DNA of 64,000 bases from Paroceanicella profunda (lineage in GTDB: Bacteria; Pseudomonadota; Alphaproteobacteria; Rhodobacterales; Rhodobacteraceae). The translations under genes were made by a program, and so were the position numbers. Positions 33,999 through 42,249 of this stretch are shown one piece after another. Each line of letters begins with the position of its first letter. The first letter of the stretch is position 1. The notes beneath the pieces were generated by a model. That model saw only the letters and a program-made list of their open reading frames with translations, was not told where the DNA came from and searched no databases. The stretch spans positions 3,564,501 through 3,628,500 of the forward strand of contig NZ_CP040818.1 in NCBI RefSeq assembly GCF_005887635.2, given 5' to 3'.

Positions 33999-34133
33999 TC
34001 GCCAAGTGTGGCGAAAGCCCACCCGCTAAACCAGAGGTTTGTAGGATTAGGCAAATTTTCGCGTGGTTCAGGCATGCGCCGCACCGTTGCAGCATCCATT
34101 TAGGTCGGACAAATGCTGCAGGATTTACCTGCA
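33999..34133. promoter_or_regulatory. Two dyads in the AraC/SDR divergent promoter
   Basis: TCGCCA-N4-TGGCGA at 33999-34014 and TGCAGG-N5-CCTGCA at 34117-34133 are perfect inverted repeats. The first is close to the AraC start, the second about 16 bp before the SDR start. They differ in sequence, so at most one is a symmetrical AraC site, or another factor is involved. Confidence 0.45.
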
Positions 34134-34149
34134 ATTTGAGGACGCGCAA

Positions 34150-35091
34150 ATGAGCAGATGGACCACCAAAGACCTCCCCTCGCTTCAAGGCCGCTCAGTG
34201 GTGATTACCGGAACGGGTGGCATTGGCTATGAAACTGCGGTTGCGATGGCGGGCGCCGGCGCCACGGTCTTGCTGTCCGGCCGAAACCCGACCAGCGGCA
34301 GAGCCGCGGTTGATCGCATCCGTGCGGCAACGCCGGGCGCAAATGTTTCATTTGAACAGATCGACCTCGCCGACCTCAACTCCATTGCGGCATTCGGAGA
34401 GAGATTGCGCGCGGGACGTGACAGCCTCGATCTTCTGATCAACAACGCAGGCGTCATGGCCCCCCCGGACAAGCGACTGACGAAGGACGGCTTCGAGCTG
34501 CAGTTCGGAACCAATTTCCTTGGCCATTTCGCGCTGACCGCGCATCTGCTGCCCTTGCTCCGCCTGGGTCACGAACCGCGTGTCGTTACCCTTGGGAGCA
34601 TTGCTGCGAACGGTGGTGCCATCGATTTTTCCAACCTCAATGCAGAGCGTTCCTACAAGCCGATGGTCAACTATAGCCAATCGAAGCTGGCCTGCGTGCT
34701 TTTCGCTCTTGAGTTGCAGCGGCGCAGCCAGGCGAATGCATGGGGCGTTGACAGCATCGGCGCACATCCCGGCGTCTCGCGCAGCGACCTCATCACCAAT
34801 TCCGCAAACCGCTGGCACTTCAGTAGCCTGATGCGGACTTACCTACCGTTCCTGTTTCAACCCGTTGCACAAGGCGCCCTGCCAACCCTCTACGCGGCCA
34901 CTTCGCCCGATGCCCGACCCGGAGGTTACTACGGCCCCAACCGCATGGGCGAGACCCGTGGTTATCCGGTCGCCGCGAAAATTGTCGAGCAAGCCGCGGA
35001 CCCGCAGATCGCCGCCCGCCTGTGGGAAGAGGCGATCCGATTGACGGGAGTATCTTTTGGTCAGTCGGTCGAATCTTCTATGTCTTCGTAG
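34150..35091 (+). CDS. Short-chain dehydrogenase/reductase with shortened glycine loop, paralogue of 1233
   Basis: The 313-residue SDR has VVITGTGGIGYETA (one residue shorter than classical TGxxxGxG), the intact LLINNAGVMAPP and the active-site YSQSK motif, plus a C-terminal YYGPNRMGETRGYP. It aligns along its full length with the SDR at 1233-2249 but keeps the canonical NNAG motif. I use ATG 34150, preceded by GAGG eight bases away. It is divergent from an AraC gene that probably controls it. Confidence 0.88.
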   Translation: MSRWTTKDLPSLQGRSVVITGTGGIGYETAVAMAGAGATVLLSGRNPTSGRAAVDRIRAATPGANVSFEQIDLADLNSIAAFGERLRAGRDSLDLLINNAGVMAPPDKRLTKDGFELQFGTNFLGHFALTAHLLPLLRLGHEPRVVTLGSIAANGGAIDFSNLNAERSYKPMVNYSQSKLACVLFALELQRRSQANAWGVDSIGAHPGVSRSDLITNSANRWHFSSLMRTYLPFLFQPVAQGALPTLYAATSPDARPGGYYGPNRMGETRGYPVAAKIVEQAADPQIAARLWEEAIRLTGVSFGQSVESSMSS

Positions 35092-35216
35092 CGGGATGGA
35101 GCGCGACAGTTCAACCAGTCGCAAGTTCTGTCTTCGTGCGGACCAAAGAGAAAGCATAGCCGGGGCGGCGCCACCCACATGAGCATGTACCCCTTTCGTC
35201 AGAGTTCATATTTCTT

Positions 35217-36158
35217 CTAGCTCGGACACGGTGGAGACCTACGTTTTTCGCTGGCCTCACGGACGCGCTCCCGCAGCCACCCGATTGCTGGATCGTTTGC
35301 TGCGTGTCTGCCCCACCGCATTCGCACAGCTGGCAATGACAGCGGAATCGGCAGCGCGTCCACAACGAGACCAAGCGGCCGCCCGAACCGCTCTGCCACA
35401 TCGCGCGCCACTGTCGCAACAAGGGGGCTCGCCTGCGCAGCAGCAAGTGCGGAGAAAAAGCCCATTGGCTCCATGACCACGTTTAGCTGCGGCCCAGCCG
35501 CCCGGAGGGCATCCCGGATGTATCCTTGGAGACTTCCGTCCTGCGAGGCGAGCGCATGCCGGGCGGCGATGTAGCCGTCGAATGAAATCGGCCCCCGGAT
35601 TTCCACCAAAGCGGGATTGTAGCAGCAGGTCGCATCGACCTCGTACAGCACCGAACTCTCCCCCGTTGCCGGCGAGGCGGGTCTGCAGCCGACCACCAGA
35701 TCGACGCCGCCGTTCTCAAGTGCGGCATCGAGATCATTTCCCTGCGCCGGTACAGATTGCACGGAGACCCCCGGGGCCGCCCGGCCGATAAGTGCCACCA
35801 AGGCGGGCAGAACAAGCACCTCGACCTCAGGTGACATGGCAATTCGGAATAATCGGCACTCGGTGGCCGGGTCGAACACCTGCTGCTGCCGGAGTGCGGC
35901 CTCGGCCTGCAACAGGAGCTGCCGGATTGGCCCGGCGAGCGCTCTTGTTCGTAAGGTCGGCTGCATAGTCTGGCCCGATCGGACAAATAGCTCATCTTGC
36001 AACAGCATCCGCAACGTCGCGAGGGCGTGGCTCATCGCCGGTTGGCCAATCCGAAGCCGTTGCGCCGCCCGCGTCACGCTCTGCTCAGTCATCAGCGCAT
36101 CGAAGGCGACCAGAAGGTTAAGGTCGAACGAACGAAGATTGAAATGGTCGATGGACAT
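35217..36158 (-). CDS. LysR family transcriptional regulator (NodD/PcpR-like branch)
   Basis: The 313-residue protein starts MSIDHFNLRSFDLNLLVAFDALM and has the HTH VTRAAQRLRIGQPAMSHALATLR, the branch in which LRSFDLNLL is typical (NodD/TrpI-like). Of several in-frame ATGs (36170, 36161, 36158), the last has an AGGA at usable distance. It is divergent from the MPH-like hydrolase gene at 36242, with only 83 bp between, and likely regulates it. Confidence 0.87.
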   Translation of the reverse strand: MSIDHFNLRSFDLNLLVAFDALMTEQSVTRAAQRLRIGQPAMSHALATLRMLLQDELFVRSGQTMQPTLRTRALAGPIRQLLLQAEAALRQQQVFDPATECRLFRIAMSPEVEVLVLPALVALIGRAAPGVSVQSVPAQGNDLDAALENGGVDLVVGCRPASPATGESSVLYEVDATCCYNPALVEIRGPISFDGYIAARHALASQDGSLQGYIRDALRAAGPQLNVVMEPMGFFSALAAAQASPLVATVARDVAERFGRPLGLVVDALPIPLSLPAVRMRWGRHAANDPAIGWLRERVREASEKRRSPPCPS

Positions 36159-36241
36159 CATTCCTCGCATCGATTTGATCACTACAGAAAACGTCCTTAC
36201 CTCGCAGTTGAACAGAAGTCGACCGTGTTAGGAGAACACCG

Positions 36242-37213
36242 ATGAAACGTCGTACACTATTCAAATACACCGGGGGCATGGGATTAGCTGTTGGCATGGG
36301 TGCCACAGTGGCACAGTCCGCGCAGGCCGGCGCCCCCGCAAGTGGGAAACAAGCTCCCGGCTATTATAGGATACGGCTTGGTGACTACGAGGTTACGGCT
36401 CTATCGGACGGGACCATTGGGCTCCCGATGGATACCCTGTACCAAGGCCTTCCACCGCAGGATGTCATCGAGCATCTCGCTCAGCGTTTCCAAGCATCGC
36501 CAGTCGAAACTTCGGTGAACGCCTACCTTGTCAACACCGGCGAGCGGCTGGTCCTGATCGACGCTGGTACGGGAACCCTGATGGGGCCGGATCTGGGCAG
36601 GCTGCCGAGCAATCTTTCGGCTGCCGGCCATTTCGCCGAGCAGGTGGACGACATCATCCTGACGCATATCCACCCGGACCACGCGGGAGGTCTGGTTACC
36701 AACGGGCGGATGACCTTCCCGAACGCGACAGTACATGTGAACCGTCGGGAAATGGACTTCTGGCTGGCGCCAGCCGGAGAAGCGCGGACGATTGAAACCC
36801 TCGCCTCCTTGGTCGAGGAGGCCCTAGGCTCACTGTCCCCGTACATCGCGGCCGGCAGGCTTCAGAGCTTCGAGGACGGCGCATCCCCCATTGCAGGATT
36901 CTCTACTGCCCTCCGGGCTGGCCATACTCCGGGTCATAGCGCCGTCACCGTTGAACGCGGGGGTGATAAGCTCGTTATTTGGGGCGACATCGTGCACGGT
37001 GATTTCCTGCAATACGATCGGCCCGAGGTGACGGTGACAATCGATCTCGATCCGGACATGGCTTGCGCGGCTCGAGCCGCCGCCTTCGCGGAAGCCGCGG
37101 ACGAAAGATACATTGTTGCCGGAGCACATCACGGCTTTCCGGGTCTTGGCCAAGTCCAACGCGTCGGAACGCACTACGCCTGGATACCCCTGCCCTATAG
37201 CGCCAACGTCTGA
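36242..37213 (+). CDS. Methyl parathion hydrolase-like MBL-fold hydrolase, exported
   Basis: The 323-residue protein has a Tat-like N-terminus (KRRTLFKYTGGMGLAVGMG) and follows the methyl parathion hydrolase pattern closely: APGYYRIRLGDYEVTALSDGT, the metal site HIHPDH at residues 142-147, FPNATVHVNRREMDFWL, GHTPGH (about 231-236), a metal-bridging aspartate in IWGDIVHG and AGAHHGFPGLG near the C-terminus. Members hydrolyse organophosphates but are thought to be promiscuous lactonases. The native substrate here is unknown. GGAG lies upstream of ATG 36242. It is divergent from a LysR gene. Confidence 0.88.
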   Translation: MKRRTLFKYTGGMGLAVGMGATVAQSAQAGAPASGKQAPGYYRIRLGDYEVTALSDGTIGLPMDTLYQGLPPQDVIEHLAQRFQASPVETSVNAYLVNTGERLVLIDAGTGTLMGPDLGRLPSNLSAAGHFAEQVDDIILTHIHPDHAGGLVTNGRMTFPNATVHVNRREMDFWLAPAGEARTIETLASLVEEALGSLSPYIAAGRLQSFEDGASPIAGFSTALRAGHTPGHSAVTVERGGDKLVIWGDIVHGDFLQYDRPEVTVTIDLDPDMACAARAAAFAEAADERYIVAGAHHGFPGLGQVQRVGTHYAWIPLPYSANV

Positions 37214-37567
37214 AAGTGGACCATGAGTGCGACGCAGCTTGCAGCGGCGCAGCACGACCGGGAAAAGCGGGGACCGGCAAACACTGTCATCGGCAAGCAT
37301 CGCCTCCCCCTACGGGTCAGGCAAGGCTGGGCCGATGACCGCCTCTCCAGCCAGGCATGAACTGCTATGGCGTCAGCTCTCTGACCTAGGGGCCCGGCAA
37401 GCCAGACGCACGTCGAATAAAACGAACTGACTGTACGGCAAGGAGCTGAAGAGAAACGTATGGAGCCGACCCGAATTACAATTTGATACCGAGACGATAC
37501 ATGCACGGCAAACTCCACGCGGACCGACGCGGTACAAGAATTGGACTGAAAACCCAAGGGAACTGGA
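37214..37567. other. Intergenic region before doxX
   Basis: No gene is supported in these 354 bp. A 45-codon open frame starts with ATG at 37223 but has no homology or ribosome site. The region is somewhat AT-richer near 37420-37500 and probably contains the doxX promoter. Confidence 0.4.
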
Positions 37568-37987
37568 ATGCAAATGTCTCTTCTCGGCGCTTCCGCTACC
37601 GCCGCGCCGCACATTCTCAGCCTGCTGCGCCTCTTTGCCGCCGGCTCGTTTTTCTCACATGGCTCTATGAAGATCTTCTCCTGGCCAGCCCCCTTCGAAT
37701 ACCAGATGTCTGGCTTGGTTTATATCGCTGGATTTATGGAAGTGATCGGAGGCCCGTTACTCGCCATCGGCCTGATGACGCGCCCTGTCGCATTTATGTT
37801 GTCGGGTCTAATGGCCTTCGCCTACTTCATGGCCCATGCCCCGCAGAACTTTTTTCCGGTGCTCAACGGTGGCGAGCCGTCAATGCTCTACTGCTTCCTG
37901 TTTCTCTACATCTCGGCGGCTGGCCCAGGCCCGTGGAGCGTCGACGCCGCCATGGCCCGCCGGGCAAACTTGCGTCCGGCCCGATGA
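37568..37987 (+). CDS. DoxX family membrane protein
   Basis: The 139-residue protein has four predicted membrane segments (about residues 14-36, 48-72, 77-95 and 105-122) and the DoxX pattern LLRLFAAGSFFSHGSMKIF, GFMEVIGGPLLAIGLMTRPVAF and NFFPVLNGGEPSMLYCFLFLY. DoxX-like proteins are small inner-membrane proteins linked to redox stress or thiosulfate oxidation; the exact role is unclear. It stands alone after the hydrolase gene, with 354 bp between. Confidence 0.85.
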   Translation: MQMSLLGASATAAPHILSLLRLFAAGSFFSHGSMKIFSWPAPFEYQMSGLVYIAGFMEVIGGPLLAIGLMTRPVAFMLSGLMAFAYFMAHAPQNFFPVLNGGEPSMLYCFLFLYISAAGPGPWSVDAAMARRANLRPAR

Positions 37988-38186
37988 GCCGCGTCTCGAC
38001 ACGTCGTGTCATACGGGTCGGAACCTGCTGGCAGAGCAAACACTAGTCCGGTGCGAAACCAAAGCGCAGGGCCAATTCTCCGCAGGCCTTGCGACGCCGT
38101 AAAAAAATTGCGGCGCCACAACTCCTTCCAGTCGTTGCGAGTACGACGGCGTCTAATTCATCGCTGCATTATTCGGTCTGGGCTCC
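37988..38186. other. Intergenic region upstream of the IS remnant
   Basis: No gene is supported. A GC-rich imperfect stem with an A7 tract in its loop lies at about 38091-38117, which could end doxX transcription but lacks a following T-run. Confidence 0.35.
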
Positions 38187-38246
38187 CTAGGCCGCCTTGT
38201 GCTCCCGACCATAGCGAGCCGGAGACAGACCGGCATACCGACTGAA
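38187..38246 (-). pseudogene. Truncated C-terminus of an AraC family regulator
   Basis: Minus-strand translation ends FSRYAGLSPARYGREHKAA and a stop. This is the last piece of an AraC-type second HTH and tail. It begins exactly where the IS3-family element ends, so insertion or deletion by that element removed the rest; no matching 5' part is on the other side. Confidence 0.7.
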
Positions 38247-38274
38247 TGTATCGACCCAGCGGAATCTGCTCAAG

Positions 38275-39131
38275 TTAAGCCGCTAATCTGAATGCCTCGG
38301 CAGGCGTGCGCATGGCAAGAGCCTGATGAGGGCGGCGGTTGTTGTAGAAGCCGATCCAGTCGCTGATGACTCGCATGGCGTGCTGGATGTTCTCGAAGCG
38401 GTGGCGATGCACGCACTGCTCCTTTAGTGTCCGGATGAAGCGCTCGACCATGACGTTCTGCTGCGGGCAGTGCGGGGTGATGAACTCCTGCTTGAGCCCG
38501 TAACTGCGGACAATGGCTGTGAAGTGGAGGCTGGTGAAAACCAAGCCATTGTCTGACCTCAGCAGGAACTCCTCCTCGACACGACCCAGTGTGCCGAACC
38601 TCGCGATCAGCGCATGCTCGAGGGCTGCGCTGGCCGTCGTGGCCTTGCCCGACTTCGACAGTTGCCAGCCCAAAAACTCGCGGGTGTGGCAGTCGATCAC
38701 CAAGGCCAGTGAAGCCCAGCCGTCCTTGCCGGTTCAGATGCGGGCCAGATCGGTCGACCACCTCTCGTTCGGCGCAACTGCGACAGACGGAACAGCATGG
38801 ATGCGGGGCCGCATACCCACGGCGCGCTTGCGAACCTGCCCGCCCTTGATCTGGAAGATCCTCTGCACTGTGTTCTTGTTGAAGCCCAGGAGCCAGGCCA
38901 CGGTCCGATAGCCGAAGGACGGCTCCTCCTCGATCATCTTCTTGATCGGTTCGGCGAAGCGGGGATCGACCTTCGGCGCGGCTTTCACCGGCTTGTAGTA
39001 GACCGTGCGCCGGGGGATGCCGAACCAAGTGCAGAGCTTGGCGATGGGCACCGCGAGGCCCTAGGCCAAAAGGCCCTGCTGAATGCGACGGATCAATTCC
39101 CGTCCTGCGCATCCAGCAGGGCCTGAAGCTT
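38275..39131 (-). pseudogene. IS3-family transposase orfB (DDE domain), interrupted
   Basis: The frame contains IPRRTVYYKPVKAAPKVD, GYRTVAWLLGFNKNTVQRIF and the integrase core: WSTDLARI then VIDCHTREFLGW, LLRSDNGLVFTS and FNNRRPHQAL-like FYNNRRPHQALAM, with DDE residues recognisable. A TGA replaces the expected tryptophan codon after WSTDLARI (near 38731), and a TAG lies at 39061-39063 in frame. The protein is therefore split and inactive. Confidence 0.85.
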
Positions 39132-39409
39132 TTTTGGGCCCGCAGCTCCAGCATGGCCTCGCCGTAGGTTTCCTGCAGGTCCCTGAGCTGCTTCTCGTAT
39201 TGCTCGCGGATGTCGAGTGGGTTGGCGCGCGGCGAGTTCTCCATGCCGCGCGTCGCATCCTCGACCCAGCCCTCGATCTCGGAGGGCGTCAGGTCAAAGG
39301 ACCGGCTCGCCTCCTACACGGTCGTCTTGCCCTGAATGATCTCGATGACAAGCGCTGTCTTACGCTTCGCCGTCCGCCGCTTCATGCCGTCGTCCATTGT
39401 CATACTCAT
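39130..39409 (-). pseudogene. IS3-family orfA, interrupted by a stop
   Basis: The frame starts MSMTMDDGMKRRTAKRK, continues ALVIEIIQGKTTV, then meets TAG at 39314-39316 and goes on with EASRSFDLTPSEIEGWVEDA, the HTH of orfA. It ends at the A6 tract used for frameshifting in this family. The in-frame stop makes it a pseudogene. Confidence 0.8.
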
Positions 39410-39486
39410 CGCTACGTTCTCCCTTGTAGCATGAGCAGGAATTCAGAGGGTCGGTACAGTTTGTCAGTGCCCGACAGCTGCGGCCT

Positions 39487-40389
39487 CTAATTCTGAAGCT
39501 TCTCCGCCATTGAGCGCAAACTATTCAGAAATTGCCCGACCAACCCAGGGGGCTCAGCCGTTGGCAGAACTGCAAATACATTGATGTCTGATTCTCTCAA
39601 ATTTACGCTTCGGTAGGTAATGCCCCCAACGCACTCGTGGTAGGACGTTCCCGGCACAAAGGCGATTCCCCTATGAGCGTCCACAAGCATCAATAGTGTT
39701 TCAACACGCTCCACTCTCGCCACGGTCTCGAGATGAACCTGCCGCGCCTGCAAAATAGATAACACAAACTCGCCGAAGAATGGACCACGTGTTGGATGTC
39801 CAAGTATTATCTTCTCCTGATCGAGGTCGGCAGCGGATAAATCGCTATGTCCTGCAAGCCAATGGTCCTCCGCGAGTGCGACCTTGCAGCTCTCAATCCA
39901 CACCCTCTCAACAACCATCGACCTGTCGTTCGGCGGATTTAGCATGATCGCAATATCGACCTCACCCATACGCAATGAACGCACTTGATCAGCAGGCGCC
40001 AGCTCCAACAAGTCAACCTTCAGATTCGGAAATTTTTCCTGATGATCCGCGAGGGCGTTTGCGAGGATCGGACCAGAAATGTCTTGGGAGATAGCTAAGC
40101 GTATTAAGCCCTGACTACCAAATGCAATAGTTTGTGCAGCTTTCTTCGCACGGCACATGTAGTCAAATATGCGATCAATCTCGATTGCGTAAGCAACTCC
40201 AACTTCAGTCAACCTGGCGCCTTGCCCAGGAATTCGTTTAAACAATTCCGCGCCGACATCGTTTTCAACGATTTGAATAGCCCGGGAGACGACAGAAGGA
40301 TCGACTTGAAGACGCAATGCTGCCTTTCGGAAACTACCCTCTTCCGAAGCTACAATGAAGCACTTGAAATGATTAAGAGTGGGCTGCAT
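39487..40389 (-). CDS. LysR family transcriptional regulator, AT-richer than its neighbours
   Basis: The 300-residue protein starts MQPTLNHFKCFIVASEEGSF with the HTH FRKAALRLQVDPSVVSRAIQIVE and an effector domain of the usual length. Alternative starts are ATG 40407 and GTG 40416; none has a good ribosome site. By eye its DNA is visibly richer in A and T than surrounding genes, with codons less GC-biased at third positions, so it may have been acquired separately. It follows the epimerase-like gene on the same strand by 36 bp and may regulate the run of genes upstream. Confidence 0.85.
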   Translation of the reverse strand: MQPTLNHFKCFIVASEEGSFRKAALRLQVDPSVVSRAIQIVENDVGAELFKRIPGQGARLTEVGVAYAIEIDRIFDYMCRAKKAAQTIAFGSQGLIRLAISQDISGPILANALADHQEKFPNLKVDLLELAPADQVRSLRMGEVDIAIMLNPPNDRSMVVERVWIESCKVALAEDHWLAGHSDLSAADLDQEKIILGHPTRGPFFGEFVLSILQARQVHLETVARVERVETLLMLVDAHRGIAFVPGTSYHECVGGITYRSVNLRESDINVFAVLPTAEPPGLVGQFLNSLRSMAEKLQN

Positions 40390-40425
40390 GTCATTTTGCG
40401 CACACATCAACTGCACTGCCGCAAG

Positions 40426-41340
40426 CTAACGATCCTGAATATTCATCGAACCGAAGTAGCTCTCGAGCGCCATATCAGTTATTAGACCCGGCCGATCCGG
40501 CGACCATCCCAAGGCCTCACCGGTCCGGGCACTGCTGGCCCTAAGGTTCATACCCGCGAAATGCGTGAACCATCCAAAGTGGTCCGACGCCTCATTCGGG
40601 GTCTTACTGACCACCGGCAGGCCGCAGCCCTCGCCTATCGCGGTCGCGATGTCGCGGAACGGGATGCCCTCTTCGCCGACCGCATGATAGACCGCGCCCG
40701 GCTGGCCGTTCTCCAGGGCCAGGCGGTACAGGCGGGCGGCATCCAGGCGATGCACCGCAGGCCAAGTGTTCCCGCCCTCGCCGATATAGGCCGAAACGCC
40801 CGTCTGCCGCGCGGTGCGGATCAGCGTCGGCACGAAGGCATGGTCTTCCGCCCCATGGACGGAAGGCGAGAGCCGGACGACCATGACGTTGACGCCCTCA
40901 TCCGCGATCTGGCGGGCCGCTGCCTCGGTCGCGGCGCGCAGATGGGCGGCCTCGCCCGTGGCGGGCATCGTCGCCTCGGTCACCGTTTCGCCGTTGGGGA
41001 GAATTCCGATGGCGGAAGTCACGATGATCGGACGGTCCGAACCGTTGAGTTCTTCGCCGTAGAAGGCAATCAGGTCCCGGTCGGCCTCGCAATTCTCCCG
41101 AAACCTTGAGAAGTCGTGGTTGAAGGCCGTGTGCACGACCGCATCCGCAGAGGCGATCCCGCTGCGCAGGCTGTCCCGGTCCTCGAGACTTCCGGCATGG
41201 GCCTCGGCCCCGAGGGCCGACAGCGTCCCCGCGGCCGCAGCGGAGCGGGCGAGGCCGATCACCCGGTGGCCGGCATCCACCAGATCCTTGACAACGGCTG
41301 CCCCCACGAAGCCCGAGGCGCCTGTGACAAATATCTTCAT
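40426..41340 (-). CDS. Extended SDR / epimerase-like NAD(P)-binding protein
   Basis: The 304-residue protein has MKIFVTGASGFVGAAVVKDL at the N-terminus (TGxxGxxG of extended SDRs), VVHTAFNHDF and a C-terminal LGWSPDRPGL. The classical YxxxK pair is not visible; the equivalent region reads HLRAATEAAA, which is normal for a branch of extended SDRs similar to 3-beta-hydroxysteroid dehydrogenase/isomerases. It is part of a same-strand run with an SDR, a serine hydrolase and a DUF3500 protein. Confidence 0.85.
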   Translation of the reverse strand: MKIFVTGASGFVGAAVVKDLVDAGHRVIGLARSAAAAGTLSALGAEAHAGSLEDRDSLRSGIASADAVVHTAFNHDFSRFRENCEADRDLIAFYGEELNGSDRPIIVTSAIGILPNGETVTEATMPATGEAAHLRAATEAAARQIADEGVNVMVVRLSPSVHGAEDHAFVPTLIRTARQTGVSAYIGEGGNTWPAVHRLDAARLYRLALENGQPGAVYHAVGEEGIPFRDIATAIGEGCGLPVVSKTPNEASDHFGWFTHFAGMNLRASSARTGEALGWSPDRPGLITDMALESYFGSMNIQDR

Positions 41341-41455
41341 TTCCCTTTTCCTTCCTTATGGTTCGCCCCTGACACCCTCTGGGTTTCGGCGATCCGTTTT
41401 CGTCCGTCAGTCGGCCCGGTTCCCGATGGCGGGCAGGAACTCTGCGCGATCTGCT

Positions 41456-42220
41456 TCAGGCGCCGTTCAGGCGGTTGTAAGTTTCCGCGTAGCGTCCGCT
41501 TTCTTCCGCCCGGCGCAACATCTTCACGCGGTCCACCAGGATCTCGCCCCCCGGCCTATCCGCGTCCTCGATGATCCCGATGACCTCTGCGATGTAGTCG
41601 ACCAGCGGCATGGCGTTCGGATCGCGGGCCTGCTCGGGTCCGGCGAGTTCGGTCTGAACGTAGGGCGGCACGAGTTCCAGAACCTCGACACCGCGGCCAC
41701 TCAACTGCGTGCGGAGCGCCTGAAGCCAGACATGAAGGAAGGCCTTGCTGGCGCAATAGGTCGGATAGTTGGCCCGCGGCACGAAGGCGAGGCCGGAGGT
41801 CGTGGTCACGATGCTGGCGGTGGCCTGACGCTGCAACACCGGCAGCAATGCGGCCGTGACATGCAGCACGCCCATGATGTTGGTGCGGACCAGCGCTTCC
41901 GCGACGGACAGGTCGAACTCCCCGTCCACGAGGCTTTCGGCGCGCGAGATGCCCGCGTTGTTGACCAGCACGTTGAGGTCCGGGAATTCGGCCGTGACCC
42001 GCGCGGCGACGCTGGCGATATCGGCGGGGTCGTCCACATCCAGCCGGTAGGCCGACATGCCGGCGTGTTCGGAGAGGATCTGGTCCAGCAGCTCCTGTCG
42101 GCGGCCGGTGATGATGACGCGGTTGCCGAGGTCATGGAACTCCGACGCGAGGGCGCGGCCGATACCGCTGGTTCCGCCGGTGACGAGGATTGTGTTTCCG
42201 CTCGTTTTCAATGTCTTCAC
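41456..42220 (-). CDS. DltE-like short-chain dehydrogenase/reductase
   Basis: The 254-residue SDR has ILVTGGTSGIGRALA, LVNNAGISRAESL and the catalytic TYCASKAF motif, with a preceding TTTSGLAFVP serine. The ELVPPYVQTELAG segment is typical of DltE-like SDRs. It follows the serine hydrolase gene by 29 bp and precedes the epimerase-like gene by 115 bp, so they are likely one operon. Substrate unknown. Confidence 0.87.
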   Translation of the reverse strand: MKTLKTSGNTILVTGGTSGIGRALASEFHDLGNRVIITGRRQELLDQILSEHAGMSAYRLDVDDPADIASVAARVTAEFPDLNVLVNNAGISRAESLVDGEFDLSVAEALVRTNIMGVLHVTAALLPVLQRQATASIVTTTSGLAFVPRANYPTYCASKAFLHVWLQALRTQLSGRGVEVLELVPPYVQTELAGPEQARDPNAMPLVDYIAEVIGIIEDADRPGGEILVDRVKMLRRAEESGRYAETYNRLNGA

Positions 42221-42249
42221 TCCTGTCTCGGGTTGGGTCTCGCTGCGGC

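Larger units (their letters stand above)
38247..39458 (-). mobile_element. Defective IS3-family insertion sequence
   Basis: The 1212-bp element has imperfect terminal inverted repeats: TGTATCGACCC at 38247-38257 and, on the other strand, TGTACCGACCC at 39448-39458. It holds orfA and orfB of an IS3-type transposase with an A6 frameshift tract at 39130-39135. Both frames carry stops, so it cannot transpose by itself. Flanking 4-6 bp are not duplicated, which suggests later deletion beside it. Confidence 0.85.

Noticed and set aside
37223..37360. Small 45-codon plus-strand frame before doxX
   Set aside because: No ribosome site, no conserved motif and no hydrophobic or structured pattern.
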